Below are positions 1 through 8,135 of a stretch of 64,000 nt of DNA, in pieces; the stretch's first letter is position 1; each line of letters starts with the position of its first letter. A program made the translations under genes and the position numbers. The notes under the pieces were generated by a model. That model had not been told where the DNA came from and ran no database searches. It was given only the letters and a program-made list of their open reading frames with translations. This stretch comes from Bacteroidales bacterium (GTDB lineage Bacteria; Bacteroidota; Bacteroidia; Bacteroidales; UBA932), in NCBI GenBank assembly GCA_015060245.1, contig SUYU01000009.1:55395-119394 (forward strand), written 5' to 3'.

Positions 1-150
1 CTGTTCAGCCTTAAGTTTGTCAAGTTGTTTTGGCGACAGCGAAAAAAATGAGGTTTCACTCCCGGAGATGAGAGCAGAACAACCCAAAAGGAGGATCAGA
101 CTGATCCCCAAACAGACAATTTCTATTGTAAAACTACTGGGAGGTTCCAA
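1..150 (-). CDS. gldE: GldE/CorC-type CNNM membrane protein, N-terminal fragment
   Basis: Only the first 50 codons lie in the window; the rest continues to the left. The visible part is one hydrophobic segment followed by SGSETSFFSLSPKQLDKL, the signature of the first helix of the CNNM (DUF21) domain in Bacteroidetes GldE/hemolysin-type proteins. These are integral membrane proteins with a CNNM domain and cytoplasmic CBS and CorC domains, linked to gliding or T9SS-related membrane function and possibly to divalent cation transport. No ATG is available in frame; a TTG at 150-148 is the likely start, because a stop lies a few codons upstream. A TAnnTTTG -7 box lies at 186-179. The family call rests on one motif but that motif is distinctive. 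Confidence 0.72.
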   Translation of the reverse strand, partial: MEPPSSFTIEIVCLGISLILLLGCSALISGSETSFFSLSPKQLDKLKAEQ

Positions 151-178
151 AATTAAACAGTTACTTGGTTAACGGGTG

Positions 179-186
179 CAAAGATA
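179..186 (-). promoter_or_regulatory. -7 box (TATCTTTG) before gldE-like gene
   Basis: On the minus strand this reads TATCTTTG, matching the Bacteroidetes TAnnTTTG element. It sits about 28 bp upstream of the TTG start. No good TTTG -33 box is seen at the expected distance. It overlaps the stop-proximal end of the neighbouring DUF2156 gene's downstream region. Confidence 0.5.
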
Positions 187-187
187 A

Positions 188-1138
188 TTATTTTTCTGAT
201 ATAGTTGCTATATATTTTTCAATCAAAAATATAGGGTGATATTGCAACTTGGCATTACGCAGGCTCTCATCACCGGCATCATCCTCCCTGTTCACATACA
301 TGAATCCTATATCTTCGGCTGTAAGTTCCATTCCAGGAGTGTATGGAACAGCCATCTGGTGCTGCAGGAACATCTGGCTTATGGCCGGATAGGCTCCTGT
401 AATATCGGCAAAAGCCTTCTCTATATGAACCAGAAGTGTGTTGGAATTGAGCCTCTCTCCAATGGTAAATGCAACAACCCTTCCATTGGAGCGCAGGATT
501 CCGCCCTTCAGGCGCAGTGCTTCAAAATTCTCCAGGGCACTCTTTACCGAGCAACTCTCCTGCTGCATGGAGGTATCCTGTCCGCAGCCGTAAAGGGCAC
601 ACCACTCCTTGTTCATCTGCAGGCACTCCCCAACAGTGGCCGGAGTTATATCTTCATAACTCCAGTTGTTGTTGTTCTTGAAGCGTGAGACAAAATTCCT
701 CTTTGACTGGTACTTCTTGCCCTTGAGTGTAATGAGGTTCTCTGCAAGGTATATATAGTCAAAGGAGTTGCGGTTTGCCTCAAAGGAGAATTTGCCTGGA
801 AAGAGTTCCTCAAGAATCGCTCTCTGCTGCTCAAGTACCGACAGCAGTACAAACTCTGCATCAAGGCTGCTTGCATCATCCATCATGGCCTGGAGGACCT
901 CCTTATGCTCTCCACGTCCGGCAGGGAAGAAGTACCTCGCTTTTCCGGTATCAGATGATCCCTGAGGGCAGAAACGTACAATCAGAAAATCTTTAAAACG
1001 TGCTATTCTGGTACAAAATACCTCTTTCCAGATGAAAAGAACGGTAAAGTTGAACTCAGTTGCCCCATAGTCGGAGTATGAGAGCAACTGGTCAACCCAT
1101 TCTTTATCAGATAACTCTATTTTCTTGAATTCGATCAT
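188..1138 (-). CDS. DUF2156 (GNAT-fold, LPG-synthetase-C-like) protein
   Basis: A 316-aa soluble protein with the layout of the Bacteroidetes DUF2156 family: an N-terminal half with YSDYGATEFNFTVLFIW (residues about 21-37) and a C-terminal acetyltransferase-like half ending in LTAEDIGFMYVNREDD. DUF2156 proteins are related to the C-terminal aminoacyl-transfer domain of phosphatidylglycerol lysyltransferase (MprF). This stand-alone version has no transmembrane flippase part, so lipid aminoacylation cannot be assumed. It is followed by the gldE-like gene on the same strand, 37 bp away. Full length for the family. Family assignment is fairly sure; substrate unknown. Confidence 0.75.
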   Translation of the reverse strand: MIEFKKIELSDKEWVDQLLSYSDYGATEFNFTVLFIWKEVFCTRIARFKDFLIVRFCPQGSSDTGKARYFFPAGRGEHKEVLQAMMDDASSLDAEFVLLSVLEQQRAILEELFPGKFSFEANRNSFDYIYLAENLITLKGKKYQSKRNFVSRFKNNNNWSYEDITPATVGECLQMNKEWCALYGCGQDTSMQQESCSVKSALENFEALRLKGGILRSNGRVVAFTIGERLNSNTLLVHIEKAFADITGAYPAISQMFLQHQMAVPYTPGMELTAEDIGFMYVNREDDAGDESLRNAKLQYHPIFLIEKYIATISEK

Positions 1139-1187
1139 ATAATATGTTACCCTTCAGACTGTAAATTCCATCAGGCAAAACGGCAGA

Positions 1188-2567
1188 TTACTCTGCAAGC
1201 CACTCTTTAAGGATAGCAATGGCCTCCTTCTTCATCTCTTCAGGAAGAGTGTTGATTCTCGCCCTGTGGCTTCCGCCGGGTTCAACAAAAAGATGCATGG
1301 TCTTGCGTCCTTTGCCCTTTGCCTTAAGTGCCTCATTCTTTACAGGTGCCACAGGCATAACTGCGCTCCAAGGATCAAACTCTCCATATATGAACATCAT
1401 TTTCGAGTCAGTTGTTTCAAGGAACTTCTTGATATCCTTGTAAAGGTATTTGTCAAAAGTGAAAGTCTGGCTCTGCGGCACGAAGAGTTTTGTAAGGTAA
1501 CCCTCGGCATCCTTGATGGTCAAAAGTCCCTTGAACGGTTTGGTGTCGTAACCATAATAGCCCAACTCTTTGGCAGCCTGTACAAAGAATGGTGCAGATG
1601 AGCCGCCCTCGGCAAAATAGTCGGGACCGCTGGTCTTTACAAGAAAATCAAACATCTGTTTGTCGGTAGCGGTTTTTGGATCGGGAACTATATCAGTGCT
1701 GTAGCCCCACTGCCAGAATGCAAACGGAAACTCAAGTACGCAGTAGTCATAAACTGCCTCAAGAGGCATTTTGTAGGTAAGTTTGTCTTTTGCCGACAGT
1801 TCTTCAAACATAGGCTGTATCTTGTCTCTTCTCTTGAGGAACTCAATCTGGAAATTCCTCAAAATCTCCCTGTCTCTCTCTGTACCGGCAAACTCGGCAA
1901 GGAATGGCTCATGGCGGCCGTCCTCCTGGCCTTTGCATAGAGGGCCAACGTAAGGAACTGATATGTCAATGTCCTGCGGATAGTATGTTGTGTAGAACAT
2001 TGCTGTCTGTCCGCCCTTGCTTATGCCTGTGGCAATCCATTTGCCGCTGTAAAGTTTCTTGAAAAGTTGGTTTACCCTGTGGAGGTCTGCCGCCTCGTTC
2101 CTTGCAGTCATGTAGTCCCAGTTGAGGGTCTCGTCTGTGATTGAAGGGTCATCCTGCATAAAAGGAATTGATTCGCTGAAATAGCGGTGCTCAACCTCTA
2201 TCATGTTGGCATTGAACATTGTAGACAACTCGTTGCTGTAGTTTGCTCCGGCACCTCTTGAACTGTAGCCCTCTGTAACAAGTACCATAGGATTGTCATA
2301 ACCGGTGTGCATAAGAACCACTTTCTGCCTGAATGTGCCCACTGCCGGATTGGTGTGGTCAATAGGCTGCTCAATAAAAAGTTGGTACTTCTCCGAATAG
2401 AGATCCTTAACCCTCTTTCCAATCTCAAGCGCCTTTATGCCGCTCACCTTAATGCCGCATTCTGTCGCTGCTGCCTGCAATTTCTGCTCAAACTCCTGTG
2501 CAAAGGCAGGAGAGATGACCAATAGCAAGAGTGCTATCAGTGCAAATTGTTTCATTCTCTTTACCAT
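1188..2567 (-). CDS. Secreted PS-10 / S37-family serine peptidase
   Basis: A 459-aa exported protein with a signal peptide (hydrophobic residues about 7-19, cleavage near SPAFAQ). The mature part matches the S37 (PS-10) family of alpha/beta-hydrolase tripeptidyl-aminopeptidase-like enzymes: the nucleophile elbow GISKGGQ puts the catalytic Ser near residue 183, an acidic residue sits in FIYGEFDPWSA, and the His is in GGSHRARI near the C-terminus. This is a complete triad at normal length. The enzyme probably trims short peptides in the periplasm or outside the cell, as expected for an asaccharolytic or protein-using Bacteroidales. A Met four codons further in (2555) is an alternative start. 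No close operon partner: the next gene upstream ends 73 bp away. Confidence 0.83.
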   Translation of the reverse strand: MVKRMKQFALIALLLLVISPAFAQEFEQKLQAAATECGIKVSGIKALEIGKRVKDLYSEKYQLFIEQPIDHTNPAVGTFRQKVVLMHTGYDNPMVLVTEGYSSRGAGANYSNELSTMFNANMIEVEHRYFSESIPFMQDDPSITDETLNWDYMTARNEAADLHRVNQLFKKLYSGKWIATGISKGGQTAMFYTTYYPQDIDISVPYVGPLCKGQEDGRHEPFLAEFAGTERDREILRNFQIEFLKRRDKIQPMFEELSAKDKLTYKMPLEAVYDYCVLEFPFAFWQWGYSTDIVPDPKTATDKQMFDFLVKTSGPDYFAEGGSSAPFFVQAAKELGYYGYDTKPFKGLLTIKDAEGYLTKLFVPQSQTFTFDKYLYKDIKKFLETTDSKMMFIYGEFDPWSAVMPVAPVKNEALKAKGKGRKTMHLFVEPGGSHRARINTLPEEMKKEAIAILKEWLAE

Positions 2568-2640
2568 ATCATTAAAATTTATATTGTTTCAAAACTCTTC
2601 TTAATTTCTGTTAAACAGACAATTCTATTCATGCAGCACA

Positions 2641-3777
2641 TCAAAACCTCACACCAAATCCCGCTGTAAACTCGCACCACTCAAAGGCCACCGTATTTAT
2701 TCCGGCGGAGAGAGTAAAGTTGCGCAGGGTAAAGAGAAGGCCTGCATCAAGGGCAACACCCTTGTATGAGCAATCCTCAACCTTGGCCCACTCTCCATTT
2801 ATATCTTCCCATACAACCGATGAGGTTCCGTATCCTGCTCCGGCATACGCTCCCAGCCAAGTGGTGAAATGAGACATTACACCGGCTGTGGCATTCAAAC
2901 GGCCATGCTTCTGTTTGCCGGTGGTCCATATTGTGCCGCCGCCCTCCAATGTACCGTCAGACATGCACCCATAATTGCTTTTAGTGTTGTTGAAACTGCT
3001 TCTGATGTTCAGGTAGCCGCCAATCTGCCTGCAATAGCCTGTCCGTATTCCGTAAGAGGGGGGTTCGTTTATGCCAATATCTGCCAAGAATAGAAATCCT
3101 TTATAATCAATTCTTTTTTGCCCGGTGCCCTTTTTGACACTCTCTTTGACCGCACCTTTTTCCTGAACCGGAGCCACTGCCGTTGTTGAACCATTGCCTG
3201 CCGCGATGGCTGTAGTGTTTTCCGCACTATTTCCCGTAGCGTTGTCTGTAGACTTGCCTGTAGCGTTGCTTGGAGTCTTTTCTGCCGGAAGTGCAATACT
3301 CTCCTGTGCGGCAAACTTGTGCTCAATGACCATCCGTTGCGGGTCACTCTTTTCTGCGCTCTGTGGGGTCTTGAGCCTCAACTCATAGGTTGTTGCGCTC
3401 TCAATAGCAACAGGAAAATAGTATTCACGAATTACTCCAAACTCCGGGTGGCGTATGGTAATTCTCTGCGCCTTTTCAGGAATATATACCCAAATCTCGC
3501 CAACCTCCTGGTGGACCTCTGTAATGCCCATCACGCCAATGTCAAAGTCAAACCCGGTATGGGTTGTAACCACCTTTATAAGTGCCGCCTTTTTGCCGTT
3601 CTGGTCAATTATAGGGTGGAGAGTGCGTGCGTCAAGATCCATTTCAAGTTGCTTGAAGGAGGAAACGTAGAACTCGCTGGCCCTGTTCTGTGCCAGAAGG
3701 AGAATATGGGCAAAGATTGCCATACCCAATACAAATGCTCTTTTCATGCCAATTTTCATGCTCCTTTTCTCTGTCAA
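2641..3777 (-). CDS. Secreted protein with C-terminal outer-membrane-barrel-like domain
   Basis: A 378-aa protein. The N-terminus has a signal peptide (hydrophobic stretch about residues 14-28, cleavage near LLAQN); Met7 or Met11 could be the true start. Residues about 30-135 form a beta-rich domain with the pattern EIWVYIPEKAQRITIRHPEF, recalling PEGA-like or surface beta domains common in Bacteroidales. A Ser/Ala/Thr-rich linker (about 140-215) is followed by a C-terminal region of alternating aromatic and glycine residues ending GFGVRF, typical of small outer-membrane beta-barrels. It is the third gene of an operon (29-bp gap) behind the 607-aa protein and the WG-repeat lipoprotein, divergent from a kinase. 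Function unknown; location is inferred. Confidence 0.6.
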   Translation of the reverse strand: MTEKRSMKIGMKRAFVLGMAIFAHILLLAQNRASEFYVSSFKQLEMDLDARTLHPIIDQNGKKAALIKVVTTHTGFDFDIGVMGITEVHQEVGEIWVYIPEKAQRITIRHPEFGVIREYYFPVAIESATTYELRLKTPQSAEKSDPQRMVIEHKFAAQESIALPAEKTPSNATGKSTDNATGNSAENTTAIAAGNGSTTAVAPVQEKGAVKESVKKGTGQKRIDYKGFLFLADIGINEPPSYGIRTGYCRQIGGYLNIRSSFNNTKSNYGCMSDGTLEGGGTIWTTGKQKHGRLNATAGVMSHFTTWLGAYAGAGYGTSSVVWEDINGEWAKVEDCSYKGVALDAGLLFTLRNFTLSAGINTVAFEWCEFTAGFGVRF

Positions 3778-3806
3778 TTAAAATATACACCTTCAATGCT
3801 CCCGAA

Positions 3807-5630
3807 TCAGAAGTGGTACGGTCCTATGATTCCAAACTCCTGGTCGGGCTCCGTCTGCCATGTCCTTACGTGAATGATGGGCTGCGTGTGGTCCTTGAGG
3901 TCAACCATAAGGAAGAGATAACCCTTGTCGGAATAGTTGGATGACCAGTAGTCCTGTGAGAGTTGTATGCCGTACATGCGGCTTCCTTTGCCGAGCATAA
4001 GCACCTCGCTGCTGTTGAACGACACGTTAATGAACTCGTTGGCGGTAAAGACCTGTTTGAGTCTCGAGACATACTGCTCCTTGTTCTGTTTGGTGAGCGA
4101 CACAAACTTGCTCTCCATGAGTTCGTTGTGAATCTTTGCATTTTTAAGTACCCGTCCGGTTATAATGAGAGCCTGGTCATCAAAGATTGAACTTATGTAG
4201 TCGAGGCGTTCAAGGGCGTATGCTGTCTTATAGTTTTCAAGGAACGACACAATGATTATTCTGGCCTCCTCCGGCCAGTTGTTGTGCGAAATAATGTCCC
4301 TTGCTGCATCCTTGTGGAGGGCAAAGGTTATGTTTGCAATTCTGTTTTCATTGTTGAATGTAAGCACAATGTCCTCAACAAAGGAGCGGTTGTTGCCGTT
4401 GAACGAGAATACCATTGGAATGCTCCTGCAATAGATCTCCCCTCCAAGTCTGTAGAAATGGAGTTCTCCGCGCTCAATTATACGGGCATTGCCATAGCGC
4501 ATGAGCCTGTTGTAAATCTGGAGTCCCTCCTGGGTAAAGAGCGTGTCGGGTAGGGTATATGTGCCATTTCCAATGGCGGTGCAGAATTGGTCAACTATGC
4601 TCTCAAGATTTGCTGTGTTGTGTACTGCTGCAATCTCAATGGCGGTGCTCTCCTGCTGCGGCATCTCCTGTTGCTGTGCAAGCACGCTCAGAATCTTGTT
4701 CTTGACCTCTTCGGGGTTTATGCTTTCAATCTTGTCGGTTTCAATCTCTCTTCTTTGCTCTATAACCTCCTCATTGGAGCCTTGGGATGCAAGGAGTTCC
4801 TGAATCTGCTTGATCTGATTATCTATATGGAGCATGTGCGAATGGCCGCTTTCATATCTTATCATAAAGTCGTTGAGGTTGGCCGACGAGGTATTCTCAA
4901 CCACTCCCCGCCCATCTTTTGCACTGTACAGGCCGCTCCATTGCCTGCCGTCATAAAAGCGGTAGTTGATGCTCCTTACGGGTTGTCCCTTGTAGGTGAA
5001 ATCAATGGCAACCAAACTCTTGTCTTCTGCCTGTGATGCTGTGTATGAGGCATTGAGGTTGCCCAGAATCTCCTCTATTGAGGTTTTGACCCATTCCGGG
5101 GCGCTGTTGATTTTGCCGTTCCTGCTTCTGTATGCCAGAGATTGCGGTTGTGGAATGCTCTGAAGCAGTATCTCTGCCCACGAAAGGTTGCGCAGGGCAA
5201 TGTCTATCTGGCGGTGTTCAAGGGCTGTCTCTGCCATTGAGAGCATCTCATTTATTTTTGAACGGCGGCTCTTGAAGATGTTGTCTATACTGTCTTTGTG
5301 TATGTAGCGCAATGAGCAGAAGCCTCCCTTCTCCTTGGTAATGATTTGTGTGCTGCTGCCCTCAATGCCCTCTTTGTGGCTCTGTAGCAATTGCCTGTTT
5401 ATGTTGGGGTTTGAGTGTATCTCCACTCTTCCCGACAGCCTGCCCACAAGCCCCTTGCCGGCACTCTCTGCTGCCTGTTCGCGGCTCTGTGCAAAGGCCT
5501 CAGCCCAGATATAGGCCGGATTCTCCTTTATTTGGGCCGGATTCTGGCCATACGAATCAAACGGCTTTAAGGCAGCCAGAATGATTGTGAGGGCAATATG
5601 TAAAAGAATGCTACTTCTCATAATTTGCAT
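3807..5630 (-). CDS. Hypothetical secreted protein, LPP20-like N-terminus
   Basis: A 607-aa protein with a signal peptide (cleavage near SYGQN). After it, AEAFAQSREQAAESAGKGLV resembles the repeated helix of LPP20/FlgT-N-like domains, in which exported proteins carry many Ala/Gln-spaced positions. The middle has a predicted helical region (about 130-170), a beta-rich segment with YKGQPVRSINYRFYDG, and a long C-terminal half that I do not recognise. Its start overlaps the stop of the upstream lipoprotein gene by 20 bp (a Met three codons later is an alternative), so the two are translationally coupled. With its neighbours it looks like an envelope-associated set divergent from a Ser/Thr kinase. 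I cannot assign a biochemical role. Confidence 0.6.
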   Translation of the reverse strand: MQIMRSSILLHIALTIILAALKPFDSYGQNPAQIKENPAYIWAEAFAQSREQAAESAGKGLVGRLSGRVEIHSNPNINRQLLQSHKEGIEGSSTQIITKEKGGFCSLRYIHKDSIDNIFKSRRSKINEMLSMAETALEHRQIDIALRNLSWAEILLQSIPQPQSLAYRSRNGKINSAPEWVKTSIEEILGNLNASYTASQAEDKSLVAIDFTYKGQPVRSINYRFYDGRQWSGLYSAKDGRGVVENTSSANLNDFMIRYESGHSHMLHIDNQIKQIQELLASQGSNEEVIEQRREIETDKIESINPEEVKNKILSVLAQQQEMPQQESTAIEIAAVHNTANLESIVDQFCTAIGNGTYTLPDTLFTQEGLQIYNRLMRYGNARIIERGELHFYRLGGEIYCRSIPMVFSFNGNNRSFVEDIVLTFNNENRIANITFALHKDAARDIISHNNWPEEARIIIVSFLENYKTAYALERLDYISSIFDDQALIITGRVLKNAKIHNELMESKFVSLTKQNKEQYVSRLKQVFTANEFINVSFNSSEVLMLGKGSRMYGIQLSQDYWSSNYSDKGYLFLMVDLKDHTQPIIHVRTWQTEPDQEFGIIGPYHF

Positions 5631-6399
5631 ATTTGTCAGTTATTCCGCTCAAGCGCTCCAATTGTGCGGAGGTCATGTGTCCCGAAGCCTCCTTAAGCAT
5701 ATCCTCTATGGCCATAGCCTCCTTAATGATGCGTTGCAGGGCCATGTTGCTCTCCTTTTTTGGCATTTTTGAGGTGCGTGCCAGGATCTTTGTCTCTATA
5801 CAACTGTTGCAGAGTGCTTCATACCGGTCAAGAATACCGTTCCAGTACTTTTCATCGGCCATGAGTCTGCTGCTGTATATCTGCTCATAGTGCTTGAGGT
5901 TCTGCATAATGATGTCGGGATGCAGGTTGGTGTGCTCAATGGCGCGGCCCGTATTGTCAATTACAGTGGCATAATCTCCCTTTATGGCAAGTGCCAGTTG
6001 CGGGGTAATGAAATTTATGTTGTTGTACTCTACCGGCAGCAACAGTTGGCCGGTAACAGAGAGCAATCCGTACAATTCTCCATCTCTTATTATTGCGCAG
6101 CCGTTGAAGCAGTAGTTGAAATGGTCAAATTCAATGCTGTTTATTCTTTTGCCCTCTTTTGACAACAAAAACTCCCTGCCATTGGCCCTGGCGAGCACAT
6201 TGCCGTTTGAGAGGCCCTCCAGAGCGTCATATATATACTCTGTTACAGGAACTCCGTAGGAGTCGGCAACGGCATACTTGTCGCCAAGCCTGCTGAATGT
6301 GCTGTAGAGCGACCAGATTGTCTCTCCCTCCCTGTTCTCAGTTTTGGGCGAGCAGGCTACAATTATTGCAGCAATAAGTATGAGGAGTATTTTTTTCAT
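5611..6399 (-). CDS. WG-repeat lipoprotein
   Basis: The frame is open further upstream, but the likely start is the Met at 6399, giving 262 aa beginning MKKILLILIAAIIVACSP, a clear lipoprotein signal with lipobox VAC. The extra upstream codons would put 22 polar residues before the signal peptide. The mature part has WG/KWG-like beta repeats: YGVPVTEYIYDALEG, DGELYGLLSVTGQLLLP and GDYATVIDNTGRA, which form propeller-like folds in this family. The C-terminal 90 residues are helical. It leads the three-gene minus-strand operon, and is divergent from the kinase gene across a 48-bp gap with a TACATTTG -7 box at 6418-6411. Probably tethered to a membrane facing the periplasm; function unknown. Confidence 0.68.
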   Translation of the reverse strand: MKKILLILIAAIIVACSPKTENREGETIWSLYSTFSRLGDKYAVADSYGVPVTEYIYDALEGLSNGNVLARANGREFLLSKEGKRINSIEFDHFNYCFNGCAIIRDGELYGLLSVTGQLLLPVEYNNINFITPQLALAIKGDYATVIDNTGRAIEHTNLHPDIIMQNLKHYEQIYSSRLMADEKYWNGILDRYEALCNSCIETKILARTSKMPKKESNMALQRIIKEAMAIEDMLKEASGHMTSAQLERLSGITDKYANYEK

Positions 6400-6410
6400 A
6401 TAACAAACTA

Positions 6411-6439
6411 CAAATGTACTAAATAATTGGCTATCTTTG
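6411..6439. promoter_or_regulatory. Divergent -7 boxes between lipoprotein operon and kinase gene
   Basis: On the minus strand, TACATTTG at 6418-6411 faces the WG-repeat lipoprotein (start 6399). On the plus strand, TATCTTTG at 6432-6439 faces the kinase (start 6448). Both match TAnnTTTG. Each would give a very short leader, and the two core promoters overlap in a 48-bp gap, so the operon and the kinase are probably expressed together or in competition. No clear TTTG -33 boxes. Confidence 0.5.
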
Positions 6440-6447
6440 GAGTCGTT

Positions 6448-7347
6448 ATGGCCAAAGAGGAGCAACCTTCAATCTTTTTTTCAAATTTTTCCGGCACCGC
6501 TGCGGCAAGTGCAAAGAGACCGGAGTATATCTGTTCATCAAAGAGCGGATACAGCGTGCTGTATAGGTATGACAAGGAGGGCAAGTTCAGGGTTCTCAAG
6601 GCCCTCAAGGCGCAGTTCAGGGGCAATCCGGTTTATGAGAGGCTGCTGAAAAAGGAGTTTGAGATTGGTTGGGAACTTGACCACCCGAACATTTGCAAGG
6701 TTTATGCATTTGAAAACATTCAGGGGTTGGGCAATTGCATTGAAATGGAGTATGTAGATGGCTGCACGCTTGATGATTTTGTCCAAAGTGAGTTTTCAGA
6801 TAAAGGCGCTCTTAAAAGGATACTTTGCCAGACATGCGATGCATTGGCCTATATTCATCACAAACAGATTATTCACAGGGATCTGAAACCGCAGAACATT
6901 CTTGTTACCCACAACGGCCTCAATGTGAAAATAATTGATTTTGGCCTTTCTGATACCGACTGGCATTCTGTGCTCAAGGGATCTGCCGGCACAAGGGAGT
7001 ATGCCGCTCCGGAACTTTTGGAGAGAGGAGAGATAGATAACCGCACAGACATCTACTCATTGGGCAAAATTATGCTCTCAATGGACAGGGCCTATATGGC
7101 TGTTGCGCAAAAATGTACAAAGGTTTTGCCTCAAGATCGTTATGCATCTGCAGAGGAGGTAAAGGCTGCAATAATCGGTACCCGGAGGCCGCTTTTCAAG
7201 GTTGCAGTTGCGCTTTCAATAATTGCGCTGCTCGCCGTTGTTGCTGTTCTGTTGTGGAAAACGGCAGCCCCGGAGAGCATGGAGAGTACCCTTGACAAAA
7301 TATTCATTGGGGTAGGCGAGAAGATAATTGAGGCCCAGAACCGTTAG
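6448..7347 (+). CDS. Membrane-anchored Hanks-type Ser/Thr protein kinase
   Basis: A 299-aa protein; ATG 6448 is chosen over an upstream TTG because it matches the promoter spacing. The kinase domain is complete: catalytic Lys51 in VLKAL, HRDLKPQN at 143-150 with catalytic Asp145, DFG at 164-166 and APE at 187-189. The Gly-rich loop is weak (SSKSGYSVLY). A single transmembrane helix at about 250-270 is followed by a short tail of about 30 residues. This is a bacterial PknB-like kinase without PASTA or sensor domains outside. It is divergent from three exported-protein genes, so a role in envelope sensing or regulation is plausible but not shown. Confidence 0.85.
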   Translation: MAKEEQPSIFFSNFSGTAAASAKRPEYICSSKSGYSVLYRYDKEGKFRVLKALKAQFRGNPVYERLLKKEFEIGWELDHPNICKVYAFENIQGLGNCIEMEYVDGCTLDDFVQSEFSDKGALKRILCQTCDALAYIHHKQIIHRDLKPQNILVTHNGLNVKIIDFGLSDTDWHSVLKGSAGTREYAAPELLERGEIDNRTDIYSLGKIMLSMDRAYMAVAQKCTKVLPQDRYASAEEVKAAIIGTRRPLFKVAVALSIIALLAVVAVLLWKTAAPESMESTLDKIFIGVGEKIIEAQNR

Positions 7348-7404
7348 TCGGATTCTGAGCCGTCATATACTTTTGAACGAATCTGGTAAAACGTCAAAAT
7401 TCCA

Positions 7405-7983
7405 TCAAATCTGGTCAAGCAGGGAAACGGAGGTGAGTCCGCTGTTTGATCCTGCTATATACGAAGGAGTTGTTTCGTTGCCACGTGTAATTGTTGCAAT
7501 GTAGAGCGGATAATCCTGCATGAAACTTGTTGCTGTAAACTCGTCGTCCTCCAAAAGGTGCGAGTTCTCCGATGATATTACGCGGAATCTGAAATTGCCC
7601 AAATACTCAAGTACTACAAGCCTGTTGGGATTCCAGCAGATCTGCACCCTGTTGCCAGGAGTAAGGTTGGCTACGTCAATGACCTTTGCACTAAAGAAGG
7701 ATGATTCAAAATCGGGCTGGTTCTTGAGGCTGTTGCGGAATGTATTGAAATCCCTGTAACCTATGTACCTTGCAAGAATATCGAGGGTTGTGATTCTTGG
7801 AACGGGATGCTTTGACACATAGCCCCACATTCTCTTAAGAGTTGACGCAGATACCATGTCGTTTGTCTCATGTTCAATCAGAACAGAGAGGGCCTCAAAA
7901 TCTGTGGAGGTAGCAAGCCTCCTTCCGTAGTGGCCTTCAACCTCTTTAAGCAAATAGTTCAGTTCCGGTATCTGTTTCCCCAT
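7405..7983 (-). CDS. Hypothetical protein with HTH-like N-terminal half; possible regulator
   Basis: A 192-aa protein. The N-terminal 90 residues are helical, with SASTLKRMWGYVSK and PRITTLDILARYIGY, which look like a recognition-helix region and a second helix pair as in small DNA-binding proteins of Bacteroidales. The C-terminal half (about 105-190) is beta-rich, with NRVQICWNPNRLVVLEYLG. I know similar proteins only as uncharacterised in this order. Its promoter carries a 25-bp element (8033-8057) that recurs with one mismatch at exactly the same place before the first gene of the LRR island at 24233, so it may control itself and that island. Regulatory function is inference from this shared site and the HTH-like segment. 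Confidence 0.55.
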   Translation of the reverse strand: MGKQIPELNYLLKEVEGHYGRRLATSTDFEALSVLIEHETNDMVSASTLKRMWGYVSKHPVPRITTLDILARYIGYRDFNTFRNSLKNQPDFESSFFSAKVIDVANLTPGNRVQICWNPNRLVVLEYLGNFRFRVISSENSHLLEDDEFTATSFMQDYPLYIATITRGNETTPSYIAGSNSGLTSVSLLDQI

Positions 7984-8006
7984 AAAATTAATTTAAGTCC
8001 AAAGTG

Positions 8007-8057
8007 CAAAAGTATGGCTTTACAATTGGCAAATCAAGTTCACAATAGGTCATTTGA
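8007..8057 (-). promoter_or_regulatory. Promoter with 25-bp conserved upstream element (copy 1)
   Basis: On the minus strand, the 25-bp element (8057-8033, containing AAATGACCTATTGTGAAC) is followed by exactly 18 bp and then TACTTTTG (8014-8007), a TAnnTTTG -7 box, about 25 bp before the start at 7983. The same arrangement with one mismatch in the element occurs at 24309-24259. The TTGAT end of the element is positioned as a -33 box; the rest probably binds a regulator. Confidence 0.68.
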
Positions 8058-8059
8058 TA

Positions 8060-8096
8060 AAGACCGGGGCAAATTCTCTCTGCTCCGGCCTTTTTG
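8060..8096. terminator. Hairpin downstream of the 1271-aa LRR gene
   Basis: An imperfect stem pairs GACCGGGGCA with TGCTCCGGCC around a 9-nt loop. On the plus strand it is followed by TTTTTG and on the minus strand by TCTTTATC. It lies 40-75 bp past the stop of the minus-strand LRR gene and just upstream of the promoter for the 192-aa gene, so it probably ends the island transcript. Confidence 0.5.
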
Positions 8097-8135
8097 ACGT
8101 CAAATCATTTGAAAGGGCAACGCTCCGGCAAAATC

